Part shown: positions 8,712 through 18,749 of the stretch, piece after piece
Numbering within the stretch: position 1 is the first letter of the stretch
How the letters are laid out: each line of letters starts with the position of its first letter
Origin: Betaproteobacteria bacterium
GTDB lineage: Bacteria > Pseudomonadota > Gammaproteobacteria > Burkholderiales > Rhodocyclaceae
Reading direction: 5' to 3'
DNA length: 64,000 nucleotides
NCBI GenBank assembly: GCA_020621865.1
Contig: JAHRYW010000007.1
Location: 62,001 to 126,000, forward strand
Notes under the pieces: model-generated
The model's database searches: none
The model's input: the letters and a program-made list of their open reading frames with translations, nothing else
What the model was told of the DNA's origin: nothing
Position numbers and translations under genes: made by a program

Positions 8712-9443
8712 TTAACCGGCCTTGCTCGCTGTCGGCGCTGCGGCCTGGGTGTTGCGCCCCGCCCGCAAATGCTGGACGGCCTGTTCCAGGCGCTGCTTTT
8801 CGGCCAGCACCTTGCCGGCGTAGCGGCGTTCCGGGTCGGTGACCGCCCCGCCGAACTGCTGCAGGCCGCTTTCCAGCCCGCCGTTGCGGCGAATCGATTC
8901 CTGCAGGACCCTGGCGCCGACCTGAACGTTGATCACAGGGTTGAGAAAGGCCGCCTGATCGGCGTCTTCCGGCAATTTGTCCTGGTGGTAGCGCGGCACG
9001 ACCTGCATCAGGCCCTTGGCGCCGACGACGCTTTCGGAGAACGGATTAAAGCGCGATTCGATACCGATCACGGCGATGATCAGCAGCGGATCGAGATGCA
9101 GTTGCCGGCCGGCCGACTGGGCCGTGACAAATATCGGTTCGAGCGCTTCCTGGGAAACGCGATAGCGCCGGGAGACGTAGTCCATCGCCCCGCGCATGCG
9201 GGCACTGAGCGCCTCGGAAGCAATGTCGACGTCCTCGACCTCCGGCTCCTCGTCGAATGCCACTTCGGCCGAGGCCGGCAGCAGAGACTTCAGGCCGCCG
9301 AGCATGGTGGGATTGCCGCTTTGGACACCGACCAGGGCCAGCACGAAAAACACGCCGGCCAACATCAGGAATTTCTGGAAAAGGGAAGACGCAACGGCGG
9401 AAAGCCGCAACATCGATGAAGGGAAAACTGTTGAGGTAAACAT
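8712..9443 (-). CDS. Membrane-anchored lytic transglycosylase (SLT domain)
   Basis: This 243-residue protein has an N-terminal membrane anchor (about residues 24-42) and a C-terminal SLT/lysozyme-like domain. The catalytic Glu lies in GIESRFNPFSES and is followed by VGAKGLMQVVPRYH. Such enzymes cut peptidoglycan glycan strands to 1,6-anhydro products. A very strong ribosome site AAGGAGGT lies three bases before the ATG, which fixes the start. The protein ends in a short Ala/Thr-rich tail. Confidence 0.9.
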   Translation of the reverse strand: MFTSTVFPSSMLRLSAVASSLFQKFLMLAGVFFVLALVGVQSGNPTMLGGLKSLLPASAEVAFDEEPEVEDVDIASEALSARMRGAMDYVSRRYRVSQEALEPIFVTAQSAGRQLHLDPLLIIAVIGIESRFNPFSESVVGAKGLMQVVPRYHQDKLPEDADQAAFLNPVINVQVGARVLQESIRRNGGLESGLQQFGGAVTDPERRYAGKVLAEKQRLEQAVQHLRAGRNTQAAAPTASKAG

Positions 9444-9800
9444 GCGACCTCCTTCACTGTTGCCACTGCCGAAAGACTTCCACGACAGCGAACGGTTACA
9501 GGGGGTACGACATCGGCCTGGCCCGGAAAAGTGGGTTCGCTGGACACCGCAGCCAGGTGATCTGATTGCCGCGGAAACCGATGCTGCACCGCAGCATTGA
9601 CGCCACTATATTGATTTATATAGTTATTGTCAATCCAGCCCTCGGCACACCTGGTATTTTGTGTTGCATCGCCGCAACAAAACCGGCAGATTCAGCGCCC
9701 CGCCGGCCAGTCAAAACAGCTCGGATTGCCGCCTTCAATTTGGGGTATTTTTCCCGCCTGACCCCGGCGCCGGCCAGGGCCTCCATGGCGCTGAAGCCGC
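9444..9800. other. Intergenic region with a decayed motif copy, no gene
   Basis: This 357-bp stretch lies between two minus-strand genes. It holds the Shine-Dalgarno leader of the transglycosylase and an A/T-rich patch around 9610-9635 that may be its promoter. At 9736-9764 a decayed copy of the dispersed motif (AATTTGGGGTATTTTTCCCG then CCTGACCCCGG) lacks the TAGCAT end. Open frames here have no family features or good ribosome sites, and I call none of them. Confidence 0.5.
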
Positions 9801-10340
9801 CTAGGCGGCCTTGATCCGGTCGGCGAACACCTTGCGCAGTTTGTACGCCTTGGGCGCGACCACGGCGATGCAATAACCCTGCTCCGGATTGCGTCGAAAA
9901 TACTGGTGGTGATATTCCTCTGCCTCAAAAAAGGTGACGGCGGGAGTTACTTCGGTAACGATGGGCGAACTCCAGATCCCCTCGCCATTGAGCCGGTCGA
10001 TCATCGCTTCGGCGACGGCCTGCTGGCCGGCGTCATGGAAAAAGATGGCCGAGCGGTACTGCGTGCCGACATCGTGCCCCTGACGGTTCGGCGTCGTCGG
10101 ATCGTGGATCGTGAAGAAGGCGGCGAGCAGCGTCTCGAAGTCGATTTTCGCCGGGTCGAAGGTGATCTGCACGACTTCGGCGTGGCCGGTATTTCCCCGG
10201 CAAACGGCTTCGTAGGTGGGATGCGGGTCGCCGCCGCCCATGTAACCGGGCAGCACCGAGAGCACGCCATCGAGTTGCTCGAAAGCGGCTTCCAGGCACC
10301 AGAAACAGCCACCGGCGAGGGTGGCAAGGGCTTGCGTCAT
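9801..10340 (-). CDS. msrA: Peptide-methionine (S)-S-oxide reductase MsrA
   Basis: MsrA repairs the S-epimer of methionine sulfoxide in proteins. The catalytic motif GGCFWCLEAAF has its nucleophile at Cys12, and GYMGG, GHAEVV and GTQYRSAIF follow as expected. The length is 179 residues from the ATG at 10340, which has AAGGAA upstream. The longer open frame adds unrelated sequence and is rejected. It lies 64 bp downstream of the PEP-synthase-like gene on the same strand. Confidence 0.95.
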   Translation of the reverse strand: MTQALATLAGGCFWCLEAAFEQLDGVLSVLPGYMGGGDPHPTYEAVCRGNTGHAEVVQITFDPAKIDFETLLAAFFTIHDPTTPNRQGHDVGTQYRSAIFFHDAGQQAVAEAMIDRLNGEGIWSSPIVTEVTPAVTFFEAEEYHHQYFRRNPEQGYCIAVVAPKAYKLRKVFADRIKAA

Positions 10341-10404
10341 CGCGCCATTCCTTTTGTTGAAAGACAGGCATCGGATTGCGCAAACGCGCTTTTGTTCCCG
10401 CCAT

Positions 10405-12915
10405 TCATGATGTGCAGCGGCGCACCTCGCCGCGCAGGCCGTCGACTTCGACCTCATCGCCGTCGCGCAGTTGGCCCATGATTCCGGGCAGATTGACGAC
10501 GGCCGGCAAGGCGAATTCGCGGGCGACGATGGCGCCATGCGACATGTAGCCGCCGGTCTCGACGATCAGCCCGGCCGCTTGCAGGAACAGCGGCGTCCAG
10601 CCGGGATCGGTGGACGGCGCGACGAGGATTTCGCCGGGCAACAGCCGCTCCCGTTCGGCCGGATGGCGCAACACGCGAACCCGCCCGCGCGCCGCCCCGG
10701 TGCCGGTCGCCACGCCGCGCCAGAGCTTGCCGTCACCGGCCTCGCGCCCGGCTGGCCTGGGCGGCGCCTGCGGGCTGCCAACGGCATCGATCAACAGGTA
10801 TTCCGGCGCCTCTTCCTGCGCCCATGCCTTGAAGATCGCCTCGCGTTCGAGCACCCGGGCCAGCATGCCGACTGGCGGCAGATCGCCGGCCAGCACGCGG
10901 AAAGCTTCGCTGGGCATACCCAGGAAGCAGTCCTCGACCCGTCGCAAGGCGCCCTGTTCGACGCCCAACTGCGCTGCCGCCAGGATCGTCCGCCGCGCCG
11001 CATCAAGACTGGCGACGATGGCGCTGCGCGCCGCTTCGCGCTGGTTGCACTCCTGGTTCGCCGCCTTCAGCATCTGGCGCAGCAGCAGGCGCCGCCACCA
11101 CGGCAGGCGGGTCGCCACCTTCGCCCAGGCCTGGTCCCGGGCGGCTTGCTGGCGTTGGCGCAGCGCGGCTTCGTCGACATCGGCCAGTGCGGCGATCTGG
11201 GCGAGCAGCAATTCCGGCTGCTCACGCAGGCGCAGGCTGCGGTAGTAGGTTTCGTAGTGGCCGCGGTGGCCGTACTTTTCCAGAAACTCGGCAAAGGCTT
11301 TTTGAAATTTTGGGCTTTTTTCCGGCTGACCGTAGCATTCCGGGCTTTTGGCCAATCGGGCCAGGGCCAGCAGGGCATAGCCCTGTTGCGCCGTCACGCT
11401 CGGCTCGCCGCCGGCCAGCAAGGCGGCGAGCAGGGCCTCGCCTTCGTCGGGGAAAGCCTTTTCGAGCATCGGCACCAGCAAGGACAGGGTGCCGCCGCCC
11501 GAGCCCTGCAGGAAATGCATCTCGACCTCGGCGCCGGCCGCCAGCGCCTGCTGGCGCAGCAGCCGCGCCAAGCCGGCAGCGTCGTTCGGCAATGGCGTCT
11601 GTCGCGTCTGGCTGGCCGTGGCATGCACCCGCGCAACCGCGGCCATGCCACGCCGGCGCTGGCCAGGTGCCAGCACCAGGTAGCGCAGCATGCGCCCGAG
11701 GCGCATCAGCCGCTGGCGCCAGGAAGGCGACGGCACGGCGATTTCCGGCTGATGGCCGCCCATCAGGGCATTGAGCTGCCCGGGCGGCAAGCCGATGGCG
11801 TCCCATGCCTCCCACTGCAGAATCGAGGCTTCGAGATAGAGGCGCCCATGAAACAGCCCAGCCCGCTGCACGCCAGGCAGCAGGGGATAGCCGCACAACT
11901 TCCAGCCTTGCTCGAGCAGGCTGTTGACGCCCCAGCGCGAAAACGCCCAGTCGCAGGGTGACAGTGGCTCGGGCATCACTTCGCAGGTGTTGCCGCGGGT
12001 CCAGATCACCGGCTGGCCGCGCAGGGCGTCGTAGCTGCGGTATGGCCTGGCGGTCACCGGGCGCGCCTGGGTCAGCCAGAAGCGCTGGCCATCCCAGGCC
12101 CATTCGAGGTCGTAGAAGGGCGAAACAAAATCCAGCGCGATGGCTGCGTCGTAGAGCAGGTTGGCCAGATGCTCGGCCTTCTCAGTTTCGAAAACAAAGC
12201 CCGCCGCCCGTTCCGGCGCCACGGCCTGGCTCGCCGTCCCGCCCGCGGCCAGCGGCACGCTGATCGTTTGCTTGCTGCCGGCGCGCCGTTCGAGCAGATG
12301 CCATTCGCTGGCCGCATTTTCAACGAAAACATACTCGTCGCCGGCTGCCTGCCCGGCCACCAGCGATTCGCCCAGGCCCCACTGCGCCTGCACGACCAGG
12401 CGGTCGAAGCGGCCGTTCAGCGGATCGCAGGTGAAGGCGATGCCGGAGGCCTGCGCGGCGACCATCGGCATCACGATGACCGCCATCAGCGGTGTATCCG
12501 GCAGGCCCAGCTTTTGCCGGTAGGCCTCCGCCGTTGGCGTATCGAGCGACGTCCAGACCGCCGCGATCGCCGCCGCCATTTGCTCGCGGCCCAGCACGTT
12601 GAGGCAGGAGCGGTAGATGCCGGCAAAGGAAGCCTTGCTGCCGTCCTCACCGACCGCTGACGAGCGCACGGCCAACGCCTGGCCCTGCCAGCCACGGCGT
12701 GCGATGGCCGCATCGAGCGCGGCCAGCAGTTCGGCCGGCACGCCGTCCCGACGCAACCGGCTGCACGCCGCCGGGATCACCACGAATTCCGGCACCGGCA
12801 AGCCAAAGCGGCGCAGGCGAGCGAGTTGCCATGCTTTGCCGCCCACCGTCGCGGCGCTGCCCGCCAGCAGGCGGTCGTCGTCGACCAGCCAGTCCTCGAC
12901 GCCTAGGCTCGACAT
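10405..12915 (-). CDS. PEP-synthase-like dikinase of the rifampicin-phosphotransferase architecture, substrate unknown
   Basis: This 836-residue protein has three parts: an N-terminal ATP-grasp (PPDK_N) domain to about residue 310, a long helical middle region to about 735, and a C-terminal swivelling phosphohistidine domain with catalytic His in [13 protein letters not shown]. The C-terminal PEP-binding TIM barrel of true PEP synthase is missing. That order and length match rifampicin phosphotransferases and related enzymes that phosphorylate a small molecule with ATP. The gene overlaps the upstream TetR gene by 13 bp, so the regulator probably controls it. A motif copy inside it encodes [12 protein letters not shown] in frame. 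Confidence 0.8.
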   Translation of the reverse strand: MSSLGVEDWLVDDDRLLAGSAATVGGKAWQLARLRRFGLPVPEFVVIPAACSRLRRDGVPAELLAALDAAIARRGWQGQALAVRSSAVGEDGSKASFAGIYRSCLNVLGREQMAAAIAAVWTSLDTPTAEAYRQKLGLPDTPLMAVIVMPMVAAQASGIAFTCDPLNGRFDRLVVQAQWGLGESLVAGQAAGDEYVFVENAASEWHLLERRAGSKQTISVPLAAGGTASQAVAPERAAGFVFETEKAEHLANLLYDAAIALDFVSPFYDLEWAWDGQRFWLTQARPVTARPYRSYDALRGQPVIWTRGNTCEVMPEPLSPCDWAFSRWGVNSLLEQGWKLCGYPLLPGVQRAGLFHGRLYLEASILQWEAWDAIGLPPGQLNALMGGHQPEIAVPSPSWRQRLMRLGRMLRYLVLAPGQRRRGMAAVARVHATASQTRQTPLPNDAAGLARLLRQQALAAGAEVEMHFLQGSGGGTLSLLVPMLEKAFPDEGEALLAALLAGGEPSVTAQQGYALLALARLAKSPECYGQPEKSPKFQKAFAEFLEKYGHRGHYETYYRSLRLREQPELLLAQIAALADVDEAALRQRQQAARDQAWAKVATRLPWWRRLLLRQMLKAANQECNQREAARSAIVASLDAARRTILAAAQLGVEQGALRRVEDCFLGMPSEAFRVLAGDLPPVGMLARVLEREAIFKAWAQEEAPEYLLIDAVGSPQAPPRPAGREAGDGKLWRGVATGTGAARGRVRVLRHPAERERLLPGEILVAPSTDPGWTPLFLQAAGLIVETGGYMSHGAIVAREFALPAVVNLPGIMGQLRDGDEVEVDGLRGEVRRCTS
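11302..11340 (-). repeat. Dispersed uptake-signal-like motif, copy 3, inside a coding sequence
   Basis: The + strand reads TTGAAATTTTGGGCTTTTTT then CCGGCTGACCGTAGCATTC. It lies within the PEP-synthase-like gene in the same sense as the gene. The core is translated Cys-Tyr-Gly-Gln and the A/T part Lys-Ser-Pro-Lys-Phe. Confidence 0.75.
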
Positions 12916-13517
12916 GCCAACCCCTCCAGAAAGACGCTCAGCATCTTGTCCATTTCCGTCGGCAGCGAATCGGCTGCCCCGCCCAGCCAGCGCAGCAACG
13001 CCGCCAGGTAAAGAAATTCCAGATAAACGGCCAGCGCCGCCGGCTCGATATCCTGACGAAAGGCGCCGGCCGCCTGGGCATCGGCGATCAGCTCGGCGAA
13101 GATCGGCTCCAGGCCGCTCCGCTCGACCGCCGCACCGGCGCGCCGCGGTTCACCCAGGCGAAACTGCAAATAAGCCGGCAAGTAACGCCGGTTGCGCTCG
13201 GACCAGTCCGCCGAGGCCGCCATGAAGCGCCGCAGCCGGGCCGGGCCGGGCGCCTCGGCCGCCAGGATGCGCCGTCCCTCGGCCTCGCCCTCGCGCAGTT
13301 CGCGGTGAAATCGATGCCGCAGCAGTGCCTCCTTGACCGGAAAGTGCTTGTACAGCGTGCCTTTGGCGACATCGGCGACCTGCGCGATGCGCTCCATCGT
13401 CACCTGTTCGTAGCCCTCGGCTTCGAACAAGGCCCATGCCGTGTCGGCCAGATGATCCAGCTGCTGCAAGCGTTTGCGCTCGCGGCGGCCGGGTTCGACG
13501 GGATCAATCGCTGTCAT
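12903..13517 (-). CDS. TetR family transcriptional regulator
   Basis: This 204-residue protein has an N-terminal TetR helix-turn-helix ([20 protein letters not shown] then [13 protein letters not shown]). The C-terminal ligand-binding region is divergent, as is usual in the family. The ATG at 13517 is preferred because AGGAG stands 6 bp upstream; the ATG at 13544 has none. It overlaps the PEP-synthase-like gene by 13 bp. A perfect 8-bp inverted repeat lies 51 bp upstream of this start and is the probable operator. Confidence 0.92.
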   Translation of the reverse strand: MTAIDPVEPGRRERKRLQQLDHLADTAWALFEAEGYEQVTMERIAQVADVAKGTLYKHFPVKEALLRHRFHRELREGEAEGRRILAAEAPGPARLRRFMAASADWSERNRRYLPAYLQFRLGEPRRAGAAVERSGLEPIFAELIADAQAAGAFRQDIEPAALAVYLEFLYLAALLRWLGGAADSLPTEMDKMLSVFLEGLACRA

Positions 13518-13567
13518 GACGAGCTCCTGTTGGGGCGGAAGCAAAAAGGTCCGCCCAATAAAAATCG

Positions 13568-13591
13568 ACGACGTAAATTATTATACGTCGT
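13568..13591. promoter_or_regulatory. Probable TetR operator
   Basis: ACGACGTA and its exact reverse complement TACGTCGT are separated by the 8-bp A/T spacer AATTATTA. The palindrome sits between the divergent TetR and glyQ genes over the A/T-rich promoter region. Binding by the adjacent TetR protein is inferred from position and symmetry. Confidence 0.7.
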
Positions 13592-13682
13592 TCAATATTT
13601 ATCAAGCATCGCCACCGGCCATGACCGTGGCCCCCAAAAGCAAGTAAAATCGAGCGTTTCGAATCAAGACCGAGTGCATCCG

Positions 13683-14615
13683 ATGAGCACCAGCAAGAAG
13701 CCCACTTTTCAAGAAATCATCCTGCGTCTGCAGCAATACTGGAGCGACAAGGGTTGCGCCCTGCTCCAGCCCTACGACATGGAAGTCGGCGCCGGCACCA
13801 GCCACACCGCGACCTTCCTGCGGGCCATCGGCCCCGAGCCGTGGAAAGCCGCCTACGTGCAACCGTCGCGCCGCCCCAAGGACGGCCGCTACGGCGAGAA
13901 CCCGAACCGCATGCAGCATTACTACCAGTTCCAGGTGGTCCTGAAGCCGGCCCCGGACAACATTCTTGAGCTCTACCTCGGTTCGCTGGAAGCGCTCGGC
14001 TTCGATCTGAAGAAAAACGACGTCCGCTTCGTCGAAGACGACTGGGAAAACCCGACGCTCGGCGCCTGGGGCCTGGGCTGGGAAGTCTGGATGAACGGCA
14101 TGGAAGTGACCCAATTCACCTACTTCCAGCAGGTCGGCGGCATCGATTGCAAGCCGATCACCGGCGAAATCACCTACGGCATCGAACGCCTGGCGATGTA
14201 CCTGCAAGGCGTCGAAAACGTTTTCGACCTGGTGTGGACCGACGGCCTGACCTACGGCGACGTCTACCACCAGAACGAAGTCGAGCAGTCGGCCTACAAC
14301 TTCGAGCACAGCAACGTCGACTTCCTGTTCCACGCCTTCGGCAAGCACGAAGAAACCGCCGTGCACCTGATGGGCGCCCAACTGGCGCTGCCGGCGTACG
14401 AACAGGTGCTCAAGGCCGCCCACACCTTCAACCTGCTCGACGCCCGCGGCGCCATCTCGGTCACCGAGCGCGCCGCCTACATCGGCCGCATCCGCAACCT
14501 GGCGCGCGCCGTGGCACAAGCCTACCTGGACAGCCGCGCCCGCCTCGGCTTCCCGATGGCGCCCAAGGAATGGGCCGCCGAAGTCCTCGCCCAGATTGAA
14601 AAGAAAGCTGCCTGA
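13683..14615 (+). CDS. glyQ: Glycyl-tRNA synthetase alpha subunit
   Basis: GlyQ is the catalytic alpha chain of the alpha2beta2 bacterial glycyl-tRNA synthetase and forms glycyl-adenylate. The 310 residues begin [20 protein letters not shown] and include the invariant [17 protein letters not shown] and [20 protein letters not shown]. The frame stays open far upstream, but family alignment places the start at 13683. It is followed 2 bp later by glyS. Confidence 0.97.
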   Translation: MSTSKKPTFQEIILRLQQYWSDKGCALLQPYDMEVGAGTSHTATFLRAIGPEPWKAAYVQPSRRPKDGRYGENPNRMQHYYQFQVVLKPAPDNILELYLGSLEALGFDLKKNDVRFVEDDWENPTLGAWGLGWEVWMNGMEVTQFTYFQQVGGIDCKPITGEITYGIERLAMYLQGVENVFDLVWTDGLTYGDVYHQNEVEQSAYNFEHSNVDFLFHAFGKHEETAVHLMGAQLALPAYEQVLKAAHTFNLLDARGAISVTERAAYIGRIRNLARAVAQAYLDSRARLGFPMAPKEWAAEVLAQIEKKAA

Positions 14616-14617
14616 TC

Positions 14618-16726
14618 ATGTCGTCCAAGAATCTGCTCGTTGAACTGTTTGTCGAGGAACTGCCGCCCAAGGCGCTGAAGAAGCTGGGCGAGGCCTTTGC
14701 CGCCGCGCTGGCCACCTCCCTGAAGAATGCCGGCCTGGCCCCGGCGACTGCCGCCATCACCGCCTACGCCTCGCCGCGCCGGCTGGCCGCCCACGTCACC
14801 GACGTCGCCGCCGTCGCCGCCGACAAGCCGGTGGTCCAGAAGCTGATGCCGGTCGCCGTCGGTCTCGATGCCGCCGGCAACGCGACGCCTGCCCTGCTGA
14901 AGAAGCTGGCCGCCCTCGGCGCCGACGCCTCGGCCGTCGCTGCTCTGCGCCGCGAGAACGACGGCAAGGCCGACATCCTGTTCTACGACAGCCTGGCCAA
15001 GGGCGCCACGCTGGCCGATGGCCTGCAGAAGGCCGTCGAAGCCGCGCTGGCCGCGCTGCCGATTCCCAAGGTGATGACCTACCAACTGGCCGACGGCTGG
15101 AGCAGCGTCAATTTCGTCCGCCCGGCACATGGCCTGGTCGCCCTGCATGGCGCCGACGTCGTACCGGTCTCGGTGCTCGGCCTGAACTCCGGTCGTGAAA
15201 CGCACGGCCATCGCTTCGAGGCCGCCGTCGACCCGGTGGTGATCGCCGATGCCGACAGCTACGCCGCAACCCTGGCCAAGGACGGCGCCGTGATCGCCTC
15301 CTTCGCCGAGCGCCGCGCCGAAATCGCCCGCCAGCTGGCCGCCGCTGCCGCCAAGGCCGGTGGCAAGCCGATTGACGACGACGCGCTGCTTGACGAAGTG
15401 ACCGCCCTGGTCGAGCGCCCGAACGTGCTGATCGGCCAGTTCGAGCCGGAATTCCTGGCCGTGCCGCAGGAATGCCTGATCCTGACCATGAAGGCCAACC
15501 AGAAATACTTCCCGCTGCTCGACGCTGCTGGCAAGCTGACCAACCAGTTCCTGGTCGTCAGCAACATCAGCCCGGCCGACGCCAGCGCCGTGATCGGCGG
15601 TAACGAGCGTGTCGTGCGTCCGCGTTTGGCCGACGCCAAGTTCTTCTTCGACCAGGATCGCAAGAAGTCGCTGGAATCGCGCGTCGCCGGCCTGGCCAAG
15701 GTCGTCTATCACAACAAGTTGGGTACCCAGGGCGAGCGCGTCGCGCGCGTCGCAGCGATTGCCCGTGCCATTGCCGATCACCTCGGCGGCGGCGCCCTGT
15801 CGCAACACGCCGAACAGGCCGCGGTGCTGGCTAAGGCCGACCTGCTGACCGACATGGTCGGCGAATTCCCCGAACTGCAGGGCATCATGGGCCGTTACTA
15901 CGCCCAGCACGACGGCCTGAACGCCGACGTCGCCGATGCCATCGAGGACCACTACAAGCCGCGCTTCGCCGGCGATACGCTGCCGCGCGGTCTGGTCGGC
16001 ACCGTTGTCGCGCTGGCCGACAAGCTGGAAACCCTGGTTGGCATGTTCGGCATCGGTCAGATTCCGACCGGCGACCGCGACCCGTTCGCGCTGCGCCGCC
16101 ATGCACTGGGTGTGATCCGCATGCTGGCCGAGGGCGACCTCGCGCTGCCGCTGGCCCAACTGCTGCAAACCGCTGCCGCACCGTTTGCCACGGTCGATGG
16201 CTTCAAGCCGGCCGAAACCGCGCTGGCCGATTTCATCTACGACCGCCTGGCCGGCAACCTGCGCGAACAGGGCTACACGGCGCAGGAAGTCGATGCCGTG
16301 GTCTCGCAACGGCCGCAGCGCCTGGGCGACATTCCGAAGCGTCTGGCCGCCGTGCGCGCCTTCTCGGCTCTGCCGGAAGCCGCCGCGCTAGCCGCCGCCA
16401 ACAAGCGGGTGGGCAACATCCTGAAGAAGGTCGAGAATCCGGTCGAAGCCAACGTCGACAACGCCCTGCTCAAGGAAGCCGCCGAAATCGCCCTGCACGA
16501 TGCGCTGGTCGATGTCGTGCCGCAAGCCGATGCGGCCTTCGATACCGGCGACTACGCCGAGTCGCTGCAGGCCCTGGCGGCACTGCGCGCCCCGGTCGAC
16601 AGCTTCTTCGACGACGTCATGGTCAATGCCGAAGACCCCGCCCTGCGCGCCAATCGTCTCGGTCTGCTGGCCAAGCTGCACGCGGCGATGAACAAGGTCG
16701 CCGACATTTCCAAGCTGTCTGCCTGA
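14618..16726 (+). CDS. glyS: Glycyl-tRNA synthetase beta subunit
   Basis: GlyS is the tRNA-binding beta chain. At 702 residues it has the normal length. It opens with LLVELFVEELPPKALKKLGE, typical of the family, and contains the HD-like region DMVGEFPELQGIMGRYYA and a C-terminal anticodon-binding (DALR-type) part ending in ANRLGLLAKLHAAMNKVADI. It is translated with glyQ and followed 16 bp later by gmhB. Confidence 0.97.
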   Translation: MSSKNLLVELFVEELPPKALKKLGEAFAAALATSLKNAGLAPATAAITAYASPRRLAAHVTDVAAVAADKPVVQKLMPVAVGLDAAGNATPALLKKLAALGADASAVAALRRENDGKADILFYDSLAKGATLADGLQKAVEAALAALPIPKVMTYQLADGWSSVNFVRPAHGLVALHGADVVPVSVLGLNSGRETHGHRFEAAVDPVVIADADSYAATLAKDGAVIASFAERRAEIARQLAAAAAKAGGKPIDDDALLDEVTALVERPNVLIGQFEPEFLAVPQECLILTMKANQKYFPLLDAAGKLTNQFLVVSNISPADASAVIGGNERVVRPRLADAKFFFDQDRKKSLESRVAGLAKVVYHNKLGTQGERVARVAAIARAIADHLGGGALSQHAEQAAVLAKADLLTDMVGEFPELQGIMGRYYAQHDGLNADVADAIEDHYKPRFAGDTLPRGLVGTVVALADKLETLVGMFGIGQIPTGDRDPFALRRHALGVIRMLAEGDLALPLAQLLQTAAAPFATVDGFKPAETALADFIYDRLAGNLREQGYTAQEVDAVVSQRPQRLGDIPKRLAAVRAFSALPEAAALAAANKRVGNILKKVENPVEANVDNALLKEAAEIALHDALVDVVPQADAAFDTGDYAESLQALAALRAPVDSFFDDVMVNAEDPALRANRLGLLAKLHAAMNKVADISKLSA

Positions 16727-16742
16727 GACCCGAAAGGCCGCC

Positions 16743-17294
16743 ATGCCCACCAAGCTCGTCATCCTCGACCGCGACGGCGTGATCAATCTCGATTCGGCCC
16801 AGTTCATCAAGAACCCGGCCGAATGGAAACCGATCCCCGGGAGCCTGGAAGCCATCGCCCGGCTGACCCAGAGCGGCTACAAGGTGGTCGTCGCGACCAA
16901 CCAGTCGGGCGTCGGGCGCGGGCTGTTCGACATGGAAATGCTGAACCAGATCCACAGCAACATGCACAAGGCCGTGGTGGCGCTGGGCGGGCGGATCGAC
17001 GCCATCTTCTACTGCCCGCATGCGGCCGATTCGCAGTGCGACTGCCGCAAGCCGAAGCCCGGCATGCTCAAGCGCATCTCGGAAACGCTCAACGTCGAGC
17101 TGGCCGGCGTGCCGGCCATCGGCGATTCGCTGCGCGACCTGCAAGCCTGCGCGGCGGTCGGTTGCCAGCCGATGCTGGTGATGACCGGCAAGGGGACGAA
17201 GACCAAGGCGGACAACGAGCTGCCGGCCGGCACGCTGGAATTCGCCGACCTGGCGGCGGCGGTCAATCACATTCTGGCCAAGGAAAAGAAATGA
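16743..17294 (+). CDS. gmhB: D-glycero-beta-D-manno-heptose-1,7-bisphosphate 7-phosphatase
   Basis: GmhB removes the 7-phosphate in ADP-heptose synthesis for the LPS inner core. This 183-residue HAD phosphatase has the nucleophile motif ILDRDGVIN (Asp9, acid/base Asp11), the NQSGVGRG loop, and the zinc-binding loop CPHAADSQCDCRKPKPGM of the histidinol-phosphatase-like subfamily. A Shine-Dalgarno-like GAAAGG precedes the ATG. Its stop overlaps the next start as ATGA. Confidence 0.93.
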   Translation: MPTKLVILDRDGVINLDSAQFIKNPAEWKPIPGSLEAIARLTQSGYKVVVATNQSGVGRGLFDMEMLNQIHSNMHKAVVALGGRIDAIFYCPHAADSQCDCRKPKPGMLKRISETLNVELAGVPAIGDSLRDLQACAAVGCQPMLVMTGKGTKTKADNELPAGTLEFADLAAAVNHILAKEKK

Positions 17295-18043
17295 ACGCCC
17301 TGCGCTCCACGCTGTTCATGGCCTACGCCATCGTCTGGTCGGTATTCACAGCGCCGCTGGTGGTCGTCGCCGCGCTCGCCCTGCGCGGCCTGTGGGGCTA
17401 CCGCTTCGGCAAGTTGTGGCGGCTCGGCGTCCAGTTCGGCGTCGAGAACATTCTCGGCATCCGGCCCAAGGTCATCGGTCTGGAAAACATGCCGAAGGAG
17501 CCTTGCGTGATCCTCGCCAAGCACCAGTCGGCCTGGGAGACGATGACCATCCAGGACTACGTGCCCAATGGCGCCTACTGCGTCTTCGTGCTCAAGAAGG
17601 AACTGTTGAAAGTGCCCTTCCTCGGCTGGGGGCTGGCCGCGATGAAGATGATTTCGATCGACCGCGCCGCCGGCAAGGACGCGCTTGACCAGGTCGTCAC
17701 CCAGGGTCGCGAGCGGCTCAAGCAGGGCTTTTACGTGATCCTCTTTCCGGAAGGCACGCGCGTGCCGCCGGGCCAGAAGAAGCGCTACAAGCCCGGCGGC
17801 GCCTATCTCGCCACCCACGTCGGCTGCAAGGTCGTGCCGATCGCCCACGACGCCGGCGAACTGTGGCCGCGCCAGGCCTTCATCAAGAAGCCGGGCACCG
17901 TCACGATCAGCATCGGCCCGGCTTTCGACGCCACCGGCATGACCGAAATCGAGGTCAACCAGAAGGCCGAGGCGTGGATCGAGGACGAGATGCACCGCAT
18001 CTCGCCGCATCGCTACCTGGATGCCTCGCACAACGCCACCTGA
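17291..18043 (+). CDS. plsC: 1-acyl-sn-glycerol-3-phosphate acyltransferase
   Basis: PlsC acylates lysophosphatidic acid to phosphatidic acid at the inner membrane. The 250 residues contain an N-terminal membrane helix (about 8-33), the acyltransferase motif KHQSAWET, a variant of HX4D with Glu in place of Asp, and FPEGTRVPPG. Start and gmhB stop overlap (ATGA), so the two are coupled. It overlaps the following peptidase gene by 23 bp. Confidence 0.92.
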   Translation: MNALRSTLFMAYAIVWSVFTAPLVVVAALALRGLWGYRFGKLWRLGVQFGVENILGIRPKVIGLENMPKEPCVILAKHQSAWETMTIQDYVPNGAYCVFVLKKELLKVPFLGWGLAAMKMISIDRAAGKDALDQVVTQGRERLKQGFYVILFPEGTRVPPGQKKRYKPGGAYLATHVGCKVVPIAHDAGELWPRQAFIKKPGTVTISIGPAFDATGMTEIEVNQKAEAWIEDEMHRISPHRYLDASHNAT

Positions 18044-18740
18044 AGCGGCCCGCCAGGTCGTCATCGCCGGCCAGGCGGTGAGCTACGAGCTGCGGCGCAG
18101 CCAGCGGCGGACCATCGGCCTCTCCATCGACCATCGCGGCCTGCGCATCGGCGCACCGAGCCGTGCCCGGATCGGCGACATCGAGAACCTGATCCACCAA
18201 CACGGCCAGTGGGTGCTCGACAAGCTGGCCGCCTGGCGCGACCGCCCGGCCGCCACCCGGCTGGCAGTCGCCGACGGCATGGTGATTTCCGTCCTCGGCG
18301 AACCGCTGACCATCGCCTTCACCACGCTCGGCCGCGCCCGCTGGCAGTTCGGCCCGGCCACGCTCTACCTGCGCGTTGCGCCGGGTGACGATGCCAACGC
18401 CCTGCTCGAATCCGCCCTGCGCGAAAAAGCCCGCGCCGTCTTTGCCGAACGCCTGGCCCATCACGCCCCGCGGCTCGGTGTGGCGGTCCCGCCGCTGCGC
18501 CTGTCGTCGGCCCGCACGCGCTGGGGCAGTTGCAGCCACCGCGGCGGCATCGCGCTGAACTGGCGCCTGGTACTGATGCCGCTGCCGCTCGTCGATTACG
18601 TCGTCTGCCACGAACTGGCCCATCTCAAGGAAATGAACCACAGCCCGCGTTTCTGGTCGGTGGTTGAACAACTCTGTCCGGACTGGCCGGCGCTGCGTCG
18701 CGAACTGCGCCAGCAAGCCCGACTCATCCCCATCCTTTAA
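18021..18740 (+). CDS. YgjP-type M48-like metallopeptidase
   Basis: This 239-residue cytoplasmic protein of the DUF45/YgjP family has the zinc motif CHELAHLKEMNHSPRFW near its C-terminus, with HExxH plus a third His and the conserved RxFW context. The WGSCSHRGG segment ahead of it is also typical of the family. Its substrates are unknown. The gene starts inside plsC and is followed 9 bp later by gloA. Confidence 0.88.
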   Translation: MPRTTPPEAARQVVIAGQAVSYELRRSQRRTIGLSIDHRGLRIGAPSRARIGDIENLIHQHGQWVLDKLAAWRDRPAATRLAVADGMVISVLGEPLTIAFTTLGRARWQFGPATLYLRVAPGDDANALLESALREKARAVFAERLAHHAPRLGVAVPPLRLSSARTRWGSCSHRGGIALNWRLVLMPLPLVDYVVCHELAHLKEMNHSPRFWSVVEQLCPDWPALRRELRQQARLIPIL

Positions 18741-18749
18741 GGAAAAAGC

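Noticed and set aside
9566-9814. 82-residue plus-strand frame between the transglycosylase and msrA genes
   Set aside because: No ribosome site, no recognisable fold, and it overlaps a decayed motif copy and the end of msrA.
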